Shown piece after piece: positions 25,441 through 33,043 of a DNA stretch of 64,000 nucleotides. The position numbers and the translations under genes are program-made. The DNA is from Kitasatospora phosalacinea (lineage in GTDB: Bacteria > Actinomycetota > Actinomycetes > Streptomycetales > Streptomycetaceae): contig NZ_JNWZ01000033.1 of assembly GCF_000716545.1 (NCBI RefSeq), positions 62,001 through 126,000 on the forward strand, in the 5' to 3' direction. The stretch's first letter is position 1, and each line of letters starts with the position of its first letter. The notes beneath the pieces were generated by a model. That model was not told where the DNA came from. It made no database searches and saw nothing but the letters and a program-made list of their open reading frames with translations.

Positions 25441-25758
25441 ATGACCGACTCCGCCCTGCCCGAAAACACCGCCGACACCACCATCGCCACCGTCGATCCC
25501 GAGCTGCGCGACCGCGCCCTGGACGGGATCCTGCTGCTGCTGCCCCAGGTGCTCAAGCGCGAGCTCCCCGAAATCGGCGAGAACGCCTGCCTGTTCGACG
25601 AGGTCGGCCTCACCTCCGCCGCCACCCTGGAACTCATCCTGGAACTGGAGGACCACCTCGACGTGCAGATCGACGTCGAGGGCATCGACCAGGACGACCT
25701 GCGCTCGGTCGGCACCCTCGCGGGCTTCGTCGCCGGACACGTCATCGCCGAGGACTGA
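25441..25758 (+). CDS. Acyl/aminoacyl carrier protein 3
   Basis: A 105-residue carrier with Ser59 in FDEVGLTSAATLEL as the phosphopantetheine site and a long N-terminal extension of about 20 residues. Its neighbours are a FabH-like acyltransferase, a phosphopantetheinyl transferase and an amino acid:[carrier protein] ligase, so it is the best candidate to carry an aminoacyl group. The ATG at 25441 follows a GGGGAT stretch. Confidence 0.85.
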   Translation: MTDSALPENTADTTIATVDPELRDRALDGILLLLPQVLKRELPEIGENACLFDEVGLTSAATLELILELEDHLDVQIDVEGIDQDDLRSVGTLAGFVAGHVIAED

Positions 25759-25764
25759 TCGACC

Positions 25765-26646
25765 GTGCGCGTCCGCGGACCGCTCCCCGCCACCACCCTG
25801 CCGCGCGCCGCCTCCCCGCTGCGCCTGACCGCCGCCCACGCCCTCGACCTGCCCGGCCGCTCCCCGCTCGCCGCCGACCCCGACCTGCGCACCTTCACCG
25901 CCGACCTGACCCGCCCGTACGGGGTCGAACTCGACGAGGAGGCGCTGGCCGGGGCCCGCGGGCAGTCGTACGCCGCGCTGGCCGGACGCGCCATCGACGC
26001 CCTGGTTGACCCGGCCCGCCCGGTCGACCTGCTGGTGCTGGTGTACGCCGTGCCCGACGTCCGCCCCGGACAGGCCGTCGCCCTGCACCTCGGCGAGTCC
26101 TGCCCGGGCGAACCGATGTCCTTCGCGATCTGCGACGAGGGCGCCGGCGCCGCGTTCAGCGCCCTGCGGATCGCCGACGCCTACGCGCGCACCGGCGGGG
26201 CGCCCCGGCGCGCCCTGCTGATCGCCGTCGAGCAGGCCGACCTGCACCACCGCCCGCACCGCCCCGCCCGGCTCCCGGACCGCCACTCCGCCGCCGCCCT
26301 GCTCTGGGAGGCGGAGCCGGAGGGCGGCCGTGCGCTCCAAGGAACGTGCAGCACAAGCGAAGTGACGGAACATCAGATCGGTGGTGCGCTCAAGGAGTTG
26401 TGCGCCGAACTGCCGGACGGGGCGGTGCTGCTGCTCGGCCCCGGGCTGGTCGGCGTCGAACCGCCGCCCGGCCCGGACACCAGGGCGGCCCGCCCCGGCA
26501 ACCCGTACACCGGCGGCTGGGCCGCCCTCGCCGCCGCCCTCGCCGACCCCGCCCTCGCCGGACGGCCACTGGCGCTCGCCGACCTGGAGCCGGAGACCGG
26601 ACGCCTCGACCTCGCCCACTGGGCGGCCGCGGGAGCCGGCCGATGA
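25765..26646 (+). CDS. Degenerate thiolase-fold (KASIII-like) protein
   Basis: A 293-residue protein. The N-half reads like KASIII (VDLLVLVYAVPDVRPGQAVALHL, then a strand ending FAICDEGAGAAFSALRIADAY, then RRALLIAVEQ), but the position of the nucleophilic Cys is not a Cys. The C-half keeps the LLLGPGL strand without the usual catalytic His. It is probably catalytically dead and may pair with the FabH-like protein at 24322-25254. The GTG start at 25765 follows the ACP stop by six bases. The fold assignment is from pattern reading only. Confidence 0.6.
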   Translation: MRVRGPLPATTLPRAASPLRLTAAHALDLPGRSPLAADPDLRTFTADLTRPYGVELDEEALAGARGQSYAALAGRAIDALVDPARPVDLLVLVYAVPDVRPGQAVALHLGESCPGEPMSFAICDEGAGAAFSALRIADAYARTGGAPRRALLIAVEQADLHHRPHRPARLPDRHSAAALLWEAEPEGGRALQGTCSTSEVTEHQIGGALKELCAELPDGAVLLLGPGLVGVEPPPGPDTRAARPGNPYTGGWAALAAALADPALAGRPLALADLEPETGRLDLAHWAAAGAGR

Positions 26647-27371
26647 CGGACATCTGGCTGATCCGCGCCGACCTGCTGCCGCCCGGCGCCCGCACCCTGC
26701 TCGACCGGGAGGAACTCGCCCGCGCCGACCGCCACCCCGACGGGCCGCAGCGCCGCCGCTTCATCGCCGCGCACGCCGCCGCCCGACTGCTCACCGCCGA
26801 GGCCGCCGGCCTGCCCCCGGAACGCGTCCGTTGGCGTCGCGGCCCGCACGGGCGGCCCGAACCCGACGGACTGCAAGGCGAGTTGAGCGTCAGCCTGAGC
26901 ACCGCCGGGCCGTGGGCGCTGTTCGCCGTGCACCGCCGGGACGAGGACGGACCCGGCGGCGAGGGGGGCGGCATCGGGGTCGACTTGGAGCCCGTCCCCG
27001 CCGACCGGGCCGCCGCCCGGCTCGCCGCCCGCTACTACCCGGCGGGCGAAACCGCCCGGGACGCCGAGGAGTTCACCCGCCGCTGGACGCGCAAGGAGGC
27101 GTACACCAAGGCCCACGGCGGACGCCTCGCCGACGGGCTGCGCACCCACGCCGGACCGCCCGGCGACACCCCGGGCCCGCACCGGCTGCACGGCCCGCTT
27201 GGGCCGGGCACCGTCCACGACCTGCCCGCGCCCCCCGGCTACCGGGCCGCCGTCGCCCGCACCGGCACCCGGTCGCTGCGGCCGCGCCTGCGCCGCTACC
27301 CCGATCCGGACCTGCACCCGGACCCGCGCCCGACCGCGCACCCGGCCGCGCCCGCCACCCCGCGGACCTGA
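26643..27371 (+). CDS. Sfp-type 4'-phosphopantetheinyl transferase
   Basis: A 242-residue PPTase with HGRPEPDG, GIGVDLEPVP (Mg-binding Asp) and FTRRWTRKEAYTKAHG (WxxKEAxxK). It converts apo carrier proteins to holo form with CoA. The last 30 residues are a Pro/Arg-rich tail. The ATG overlaps the previous stop (ATGA). Its placement in the same operon as ACP 3 suggests it serves the cluster's three carriers. Confidence 0.93.
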   Translation: MTDIWLIRADLLPPGARTLLDREELARADRHPDGPQRRRFIAAHAAARLLTAEAAGLPPERVRWRRGPHGRPEPDGLQGELSVSLSTAGPWALFAVHRRDEDGPGGEGGGIGVDLEPVPADRAAARLAARYYPAGETARDAEEFTRRWTRKEAYTKAHGGRLADGLRTHAGPPGDTPGPHRLHGPLGPGTVHDLPAPPGYRAAVARTGTRSLRPRLRRYPDPDLHPDPRPTAHPAAPATPRT

Positions 27372-27513
27372 GCGCGCGCCCCGCCGCCCGGCGACGACCG
27401 CCGCGCCCCCGCCGCGCCCCCGTCGCACGTCCTCCCACCGCACGTCCGCCCACCGCACGTCCCCCTGCCGCGGCCCGCCGCCCGCCGGCCCCGACCCTGA
27501 CTGAGGCCCCGCC

Positions 27514-28395
27514 ATGAGCACCCGCCACCCCGACGACGCCACCCCGCTGCCCACCGCCGCGCCGGGCGTCCAACTCCAGCCCGCCGCCTACGAGAAGCTG
27601 CTGCGCGCGCTGAGCGACTCGATCGCCCGGCTGGCCGCCGACGAGCCCTTCGAACGGCTCGTCGTCCCGCCCGTGATCTCCCGCGCCACCATCGAACGGG
27701 CCGGCTACGTCGCCTCCTTCCCGCACCTGCTCGGCACCGTGCACAGCTACACCGGCAGCGCCGCCGAATGGCGCCGGCTCTCCCCGCTGATCGCCGAATC
27801 CGGCCCCTGGCACGCCCGCCAGGAACTCGCCGACCTGGTGCTGCTGCCCGCCGCCTGCTACCCCGTGTACGCCGGACTCGCCGGCCGGGACCTGGAGCGG
27901 CCCGTCCGCTACAGCGTCGAGGCCCAGTGCTTCCGGCAGGAGGCCACCGCCGAACCCGGCCGGCTGCGCAGCTTCACGATGGCCGAACTCGTCACCGCCG
28001 GCACCGCCGAGCACTGCCAGGACTGGCGCGAGCACTGGCTGCGCAGGACCGCCGACTGGCTGGAGGGCCTCGGGCTCAAGCCCGCCGTCGAACTCGCCGA
28101 CGACCCGTTCTTCGGCGGCGGCCGCAAGCTCTACCAAGCCGCCCAGCGCGTACAGGAGTTGAAGTTCGAACTGCGCGTCCCGGTGGCCGACGGGCTGCCG
28201 CAGGCCATCGCCTCCGCCAACATCCACAAGGACCACTTCGGCGAGGTCTTCGACTTCACCGCCGACGGCGCGCCGGGCAACACCGCCTGCACCGCCTTCG
28301 GCCTCGACCGGATCGCCCTCGCCCTGCTGCACGCCCACGGCCCCCGCCCCGTCGACTGGCCCGAGCACATCGGCACCGCCCTGAACGGAGACTGA
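27514..28395 (+). CDS. Amino acid:[carrier protein] ligase (seryl-tRNA-synthetase-like catalytic domain)
   Basis: A 293-residue class II aminoacyl-tRNA synthetase catalytic core without the tRNA-binding coiled coil. Motif 2 is Arg141-Gln-Glu143 with the loop ending at RSFTMAE158; motif 3 is AFGLDR266IALALL. Zinc-ligand candidates Cys115, Glu158 and Cys259 match the Cys-Glu-Cys set and spacing of bradyrhizobial amino acid:[carrier protein] ligases, which adenylate Gly or Ala and load it onto phosphopantetheine. ACP 3 in the same operon is the likely acceptor. The amino acid cannot be read; an arylglycine from the neighbouring operon is an attractive guess. ATG 27514. Confidence 0.88.
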   Translation: MSTRHPDDATPLPTAAPGVQLQPAAYEKLLRALSDSIARLAADEPFERLVVPPVISRATIERAGYVASFPHLLGTVHSYTGSAAEWRRLSPLIAESGPWHARQELADLVLLPAACYPVYAGLAGRDLERPVRYSVEAQCFRQEATAEPGRLRSFTMAELVTAGTAEHCQDWREHWLRRTADWLEGLGLKPAVELADDPFFGGGRKLYQAAQRVQELKFELRVPVADGLPQAIASANIHKDHFGEVFDFTADGAPGNTACTAFGLDRIALALLHAHGPRPVDWPEHIGTALNGD

Positions 28396-28399
28396 CGAC

Positions 28400-30070
28400 A
28401 TGTCAGCCGCACCATCGCGAAGCAGCGAACCCGCCCGCACCCTCACCCTGCGCTACCGCGCCGAGGCGCCCGAAGCCGAGGGCCCGCTCACCCTCGGCCA
28501 GGACAACATGATCCGCTGCCTGCGCCACGACGAACCCTCGCACATGAACAAGCAGGCCACCTGGAGCGTCCCGCCCGGCGCCGCACTCCCGGCCTGCCTG
28601 GACGCGCTGCGCACCCTCGCCGAACGCCACGCCGCCCTGCGCACCGTCTTCCCCGGCCGGGCCGACCGCCAGCCCGAGCGCCAACGCGTGCGCGCCGAAG
28701 GCGAGTTCACCGTCCAGGTGATCCCGCTCGCGGACGGCGAGGACCCGGCCGCCCGGGCCGAGACCTACTGCTGGGAGGGGCGGCGGCCGGCCTTCGACCT
28801 GGCCGAGGAGTTCCCGCTCCGCTTCGCCCTGCTCACCCGGAACGGCGCACCCGTCCTGCTGGCCGTGGTCATCTGCCACGCCCAACTCGACGGCGTCGCC
28901 ACCGGACTGCTGTTCCAGGAGTGGCTCGCGCTGGCCGCCGGCGGCACCCTGCCCGCGCCCGCCGCGCCCACCCCCGTCGAGGTCGCGCGGCAGGAGCGGT
29001 CCGCCTCCGGGCAGCGCCGCACCAAGGCCGCCCTGCGGCACTGGGAGCACATCCTCGCCGAGCAGCCCACCTCGGTGTTCGCCGACGACCGGATCGGCCC
29101 CAGCGACACCCTGCTGCCCACCCTGGGCGTCCGCTCCACCGCCGGCGCGGCCGCCCTGGAACGCGCGGCCGCCCGCACCGGTGCCTCCAACTCGGCCGTC
29201 CTGCTGGCCTGCTACGCCGTCCTGGCGGCCCACCGGGCGGCCCGCTCCACCGTGGTGATGGCCGCGCTCTCCGCCAACCGGCACCGCCCCGGCCTCGCCG
29301 AGCACATCGGCACCCTCGCCCAGGACGCCCTGCTCGCCGTCGACACCGACTGCCCCGACCTGGACACCCTGATCGGCCGCACCCAGGCCCACGCCCTGTC
29401 CGGCTACTGGCACGCCACCTTCGACGCCGAACGGATCTGGCAGCTCATCGAGGACGTCGCCGTCCGGCGCGGCGCCCGCTTCGCCCGGCACGTCGTCGTC
29501 AACGACCTCAGCGCCACCGTCCCCGCCGAGGCCGCCGCCGCCCGCCCGCTGCCGGCCGTCGAACCCGACCTCGCCTGGTACCCCGCCGAACCCACCCCCA
29601 CCCGGCTGATGCTGAACATCTGGCGCACCGCCGGCTGCCTGGAGTTCACCCTGCACACCCACCCCGACGTCCTCGACCGCGAGGAGACCGAACTCTTCGC
29701 GCTCGCCCTGCTGCGCCTGCTCGACCTCGCCGGCAGCCGCAACGTCGCACTCGGCCCCGACGGGGAGATCGCCGCCCTCAGCGGCCTGCCCGCCGGCCGC
29801 CGCGAGAAGGCCCGCTGGCGGCAGGTCGGCAGCAACTGGGTCGACCTGGACGCCGTCGCCGACCTGCTGCGCACCGCCTTGCCCGCCACCCGCGACATCG
29901 AAGTCACCTGGGAAGACGGAGAGTTGAGAGCCGTGATCGACACCGGAACCGACCCCCTCACCCCCGAACAGGCACACGCCGCGGTGATGGCCGCCCTGCC
30001 CGGACACGACACCGCGATGGCCCCGCAGCGCTACGTCCTGCCGCACGGCACCGGCACCGGACGCGGCTGA
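28400..30070 (+). CDS. Free-standing NRPS-type condensation enzyme
   Basis: A 556-residue protein with an N-terminal condensation (CAT-like) fold. The active motif HHxxxDG reads CHAQLDG (Cys159, catalytic His160, Asp164, Gly165). The C-lobe has VVVNDLSAT and later LMLNIWRT. A C-terminal part (about residues 450-556, VDLDAVADLLR onward) looks like a remnant of an adenylation-domain C-terminal lobe. It should form an amide or ester between a carrier-bound donor and an amine or alcohol. It starts five bases after the ligase stop and closes the third operon. Confidence 0.85.
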   Translation: MSAAPSRSSEPARTLTLRYRAEAPEAEGPLTLGQDNMIRCLRHDEPSHMNKQATWSVPPGAALPACLDALRTLAERHAALRTVFPGRADRQPERQRVRAEGEFTVQVIPLADGEDPAARAETYCWEGRRPAFDLAEEFPLRFALLTRNGAPVLLAVVICHAQLDGVATGLLFQEWLALAAGGTLPAPAAPTPVEVARQERSASGQRRTKAALRHWEHILAEQPTSVFADDRIGPSDTLLPTLGVRSTAGAAALERAAARTGASNSAVLLACYAVLAAHRAARSTVVMAALSANRHRPGLAEHIGTLAQDALLAVDTDCPDLDTLIGRTQAHALSGYWHATFDAERIWQLIEDVAVRRGARFARHVVVNDLSATVPAEAAAARPLPAVEPDLAWYPAEPTPTRLMLNIWRTAGCLEFTLHTHPDVLDREETELFALALLRLLDLAGSRNVALGPDGEIAALSGLPAGRREKARWRQVGSNWVDLDAVADLLRTALPATRDIEVTWEDGELRAVIDTGTDPLTPEQAHAAVMAALPGHDTAMAPQRYVLPHGTGTGRG

Positions 30071-30082
30071 CCGCGCCTCCTC

Positions 30083-30112
30083 CGGGCACCGGACCGCCAA
30101 GCCCGGTGCCCG
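30083..30112 (+). terminator. Hairpin after the condensation gene
   Basis: A 10-bp perfect stem CGGGCACCGG / CCGGTGCCCG with a 10-base loop, 13 bases after the stop at 30070. Two direct copies of a CCGCCCGGCACCGCTCCAC-like unit follow. It probably ends the biosynthetic operon. Confidence 0.65.
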
Positions 30113-30196
30113 CCCGGCACCGCTCCACCCGCCCGGCACCGCTCCACCCGCCCGGCGGGGCGGTTGCGCGACCGGGCCCGGGGCACACGGCAGGGC

Positions 30197-31282
30197 ATGA
30201 CGAGGGACGAGGCGCACGGAGCGCGGACGGACGAGCCGAAGACCGACGGCACGGAGCAGGGCGGCCCGGAGCGGGGCGGGCCGGAGGGCGACGGCGAGAC
30301 CAGGGGGACGGTCCTGGTCGCGCTGCTGGCCAACCTGGTGATCGCACTGGCGAAGATCGTGGGCGGCCTGATCGCGGGCTCGCCCGCACTGCTCTCCGAG
30401 GCGGCGCACTCGGTCGCCGACAGCCTCAACGAGGTGTTCCTGCTGGCCTCGCTGAGCCGCAGCCGCCGCCGGCCGGACGCCCGCCACCCCTTCGGCTACG
30501 GCAAGGAGCGGTTCTTCTGGTCGATGCTGGCCGCCGTCGGCATCTTCGTCACCGGCGGCTGCTTCTCCTTCTACCAGGGCCTGCACACCCTGCTGAACCC
30601 GCAGGCGGAGGAGACCGGCGACTACCTGGTCGTGTACCTGGTGCTGCTGGTGTCGCTGATCGCGGAAGGCGGCTCGCTGGCCAGGGCCACGCTGCAGGTG
30701 CGCCGACAGGCCCGGCAGGCCGGACGCGGCCTGTCGGCACAGCTGCGCCGGGGCGACGACCCCACGGTGCGGACGGTGTTCGCGGAGGACGCGGCGGCGG
30801 TCCTCGGCGTCCTGCTGGCCCTGGCGGGCGCCGGACTGCACCAGTGGACCGGCCGCCCCCAGTGGGAAGCGGCCGCGGCCCTGGCCATCGCGGCCCTGCT
30901 GATGTACGTCGCCTACCGGCTCGGCCGCGACGCCAAGGACCTCCTGGTCGGCCAGGCCGTCGACCCGGCCGTCCAGCAGAAGGCGCTCGACGTGCTCACC
31001 GAACGCCCCGAGGTCGACACCGTGACCCGGCTGCTGACCATGCGGCTCGGCCCCGGCTCCGCCCTGCTCGCCGCCCGGATCGACCTGGTCGACGGACTGG
31101 ACAGCAACGGGGTCGAGGAGCTCTGCGTCCAGCTCAAGCAGCGGATCAGGTCGACCTGCCCCGACATCGACCAGGTCTTCCTCGACATCACCGCGGCCGA
31201 CGAGGACGAGCGCCGCCGAGCCGCCGAGCGCCGCCGCAAGCTGCGCGAGACGGTCCGACAGGAGACGGCCGCCGGAAGCTGA
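30197..31282 (+). CDS. Cation diffusion facilitator family transporter
   Basis: A 361-residue membrane protein with an acidic Gly-rich N-terminal leader and the CDF core: SPALLSEAAHSVADSLNEVFLL (metal-site helix), HPFGYGKERFFW, the second metal-site helix with FAEDAAAVLGVLLALAG, and a cytosolic C-terminal domain ending in a charged tail. It should export divalent metal (Zn, Mn, Fe or similar). The ATG at 30197 is chosen over ATG 30164 because it has GGCAGGGC just upstream. It is not clearly part of the biosynthetic cluster. Confidence 0.87.
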   Translation: MTRDEAHGARTDEPKTDGTEQGGPERGGPEGDGETRGTVLVALLANLVIALAKIVGGLIAGSPALLSEAAHSVADSLNEVFLLASLSRSRRRPDARHPFGYGKERFFWSMLAAVGIFVTGGCFSFYQGLHTLLNPQAEETGDYLVVYLVLLVSLIAEGGSLARATLQVRRQARQAGRGLSAQLRRGDDPTVRTVFAEDAAAVLGVLLALAGAGLHQWTGRPQWEAAAALAIAALLMYVAYRLGRDAKDLLVGQAVDPAVQQKALDVLTERPEVDTVTRLLTMRLGPGSALLAARIDLVDGLDSNGVEELCVQLKQRIRSTCPDIDQVFLDITAADEDERRRAAERRRKLRETVRQETAAGS

Positions 31283-31287
31283 ACCCC

Positions 31288-31323
31288 CGCCCCGCGCCGG
31301 TCCGCCCGAGCCGGCGCGGGGCG
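31288..31323 (+). terminator. Hairpin terminator after the CDF gene
   Basis: A 13-bp perfect stem, CGCCCCGCGCCGG and its complement, with a 10-base loop, six bases after the CDF stop. Confidence 0.8.
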
Positions 31324-31329
31324 GCCGGA

Positions 31330-31880
31330 TCCTCACCGCACTCCGCGCCATGGCGCATCCCCCACTGCGAGACCCGGGCCGAACGGGACGCCACCGCGGC
31401 CGAGTTCGCCGCCGAACCGGCCCGACTCGCCGACCGGGCAGGCGTCGTGCTGTCCGCGCCCACCGAACTGGCCTGGTGCCGAGCCGACTTCGAAGGCCGG
31501 GCGCCCGAACCGAGGATGCCCGGCGACCCGCCCGAACCGGGGCCCGACCGGGCCCGCGTCTGGCGCCGGAGGGACGGCTCCGACCCCCACCTGACCCTGC
31601 GCCGGTACGGGGCGGCGCTCGCCGAACCCCGGCCGCGCCGCCTGCGGCCGGTCAGCAGCCACTGCAGCCTGTGGTTCTCCACCGTGCTCCGCTTCCCGTT
31701 CGAGAACGCCGGGACGGTCATCGGCCCGTACTCCGGCGGGACCCACCAGATCCGGAGCCTGCGGCGGGACGGAGTGGCCGTCGCGGCACCCGCCCGGAGC
31801 ACCCGGCCCGACCGGCCGGGCGCGTCGTGCCCGGACGGTCCGCCGCGACCGGTGAGGATGGGCAGCGGCCCCCGACCACC
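31330..31880 (+). pseudogene. Coding-like stretch without a start, ahead of the DUF5996 gene
   Basis: Between the CDF terminator and the DUF5996 start, the frame that continues into DUF5996 is open and shows gene-like codon use (mostly G or C in third positions, with Ala, Glu, Asp and Arg-rich peptide such as RAERDATAAEFAAEPARLADRAG and ELAWCRADFEG). There is no plausible start with a ribosome binding site, and DUF5996 proteins normally begin at the later ATG. It may be a decayed gene or an unrecognised one. I do not know a family for it. Confidence 0.35.
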
Positions 31881-31902
31881 TCCCCTCACGCCGGAGTGCA
31901 CC

Positions 31903-32865
31903 ATGGAGCTGTTCCCGCCCCTGCCCCTGGAGTCCTGGCGGGACACCAAGGAGACGCTGCACCGCTTCGCCCAGGTCATCGGCAAGATCCGGCTGGCCGG
32001 CAGCGCCCGCCGCAACCACTGGTGGAACGTCCCCTTCCACCTCACCGGCCGCGGCATCACCACCCGCCCCACCGGCCCCACCCGCGGCGGCGACGCCTTC
32101 ACCATCGACTTCGACTTCACCGACCACCGCCTGTACGTGCGCACCCTCGACGGCGCCGAGGACTCCTTCCCGCTCGCCGGGCGCTCCGTCGGCGACTTCT
32201 ACCGCGACACCCTGCGCGCCCTCGTCCACCTCGACATCGACGTCCTCCCCGAGCACCCCTACCCGTACGACCTGCCCGACGCCCACCGCCCCTTCGCCGA
32301 CGACCACGAGCACCGCAGCTACGACCCGGCCGCCGTCACCACCTACTGGCACGTCCTGAGCCAGGTCGCCCTGCTGCTGGAGGAGTACGCCGCCGGGTAC
32401 TCCGGCAAGACCAGCCCCGTCCACCACTTCTGGCACACCTTCGACCTCGCCGTCACCCGCTTCTCCGACCGCGAGACCGACCAGCCCGCCGCCGACCCCG
32501 TCACCCGCGAGGCCTACTCCCGCGAAGTCATCAGCGCCGGCTTCTGGTTCGGCGACGACAACGTCCCGGCCCCCGCGTTCTACTCCTACACCGCCCCCGA
32601 ACCCGTCGGCCTCGACACCCGGCCGCTGCGCCCCGACGCCGCCCGCTGGAGTCCCGGCCGGGGCAGTCACCTGGCCCTGCTGATGTACGAGGACGTCCGC
32701 GCCGCCGACGACCCGTGGAACACCGCGCTGGAGTTCCTGGAATCCGCCTACCGGGCCGGCGCCGACCTGGCCGGCTGGGGACGCGAGCGCGAGTGCCCGG
32801 GCGGCATCACCGACAGCGAACTGCGCACCCTGCCGGGAGCCGACGGCCGGACGAGCGGGCGGTAG
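31903..32865 (+). CDS. DUF5996 family protein
   Basis: A 320-residue protein beginning FPPLPLESWRDTKETLHRFAQ, with KIRLA, RNHWWNVPFHLTGRG, DFDFTDHRLYV and PVHHFWHTFDLAVTRFSDR, which are the conserved blocks of DUF5996. The many conserved His, Trp and Tyr suggest an enzyme, but no function is established that I know of. ATG 31903 matches the family start. It stands alone downstream of the CDF terminator. Confidence 0.85.
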   Translation: MELFPPLPLESWRDTKETLHRFAQVIGKIRLAGSARRNHWWNVPFHLTGRGITTRPTGPTRGGDAFTIDFDFTDHRLYVRTLDGAEDSFPLAGRSVGDFYRDTLRALVHLDIDVLPEHPYPYDLPDAHRPFADDHEHRSYDPAAVTTYWHVLSQVALLLEEYAAGYSGKTSPVHHFWHTFDLAVTRFSDRETDQPAADPVTREAYSREVISAGFWFGDDNVPAPAFYSYTAPEPVGLDTRPLRPDAARWSPGRGSHLALLMYEDVRAADDPWNTALEFLESAYRAGADLAGWGRERECPGGITDSELRTLPGADGRTSGR

Positions 32866-32889
32866 CCGCGCCCGGCCCGCCCGGCCCGT

Positions 32890-33040
32890 CCCGGCGCCGG
32901 GGGTCGCGCCGATCAGGTGGTCGGCCTCCTCCGCCGACGGGCCGGAGAGCACCCGCCCGCCGTGCGGCGAGCACCACCGCGGTGGCGAAGCCGGGGAACT
33001 CGTCGGCGCCCGGGACGAGCGGGGGCCTCCGTGCCGTTTC
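32890..33040 (-). pseudogene. Possible frameshifted gene remnant
   Basis: On the minus strand one frame reads PLVPGADEFPGFATAVVLA and, after a shift, another reads HGGRVLSGPSAEEADHLIGATPG. The two pieces look as if they once formed one peptide. There is no start, and the ends are not defined. The fragment sits between DUF5996 and the amylase-inhibitor gene. Family unknown; low confidence. Confidence 0.25.
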
Positions 33041-33043
33041 CCG

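Noticed and set aside
27514..28395. True aminoacyl-tRNA synthetase (seryl or phenylalanyl)
   Set aside because: At 293 residues it lacks the tRNA-binding coiled coil or other RNA-binding parts and has the zinc set of amino acid:[carrier protein] ligases.
935..30070. Aryl polyene cluster
   Set aside because: The KS pair, two ACPs, half-KS and ligases fit, but no ketoreductase, dehydratase or thioesterase set is present, and the arylglycine and aminoacyl genes do not belong to that class.
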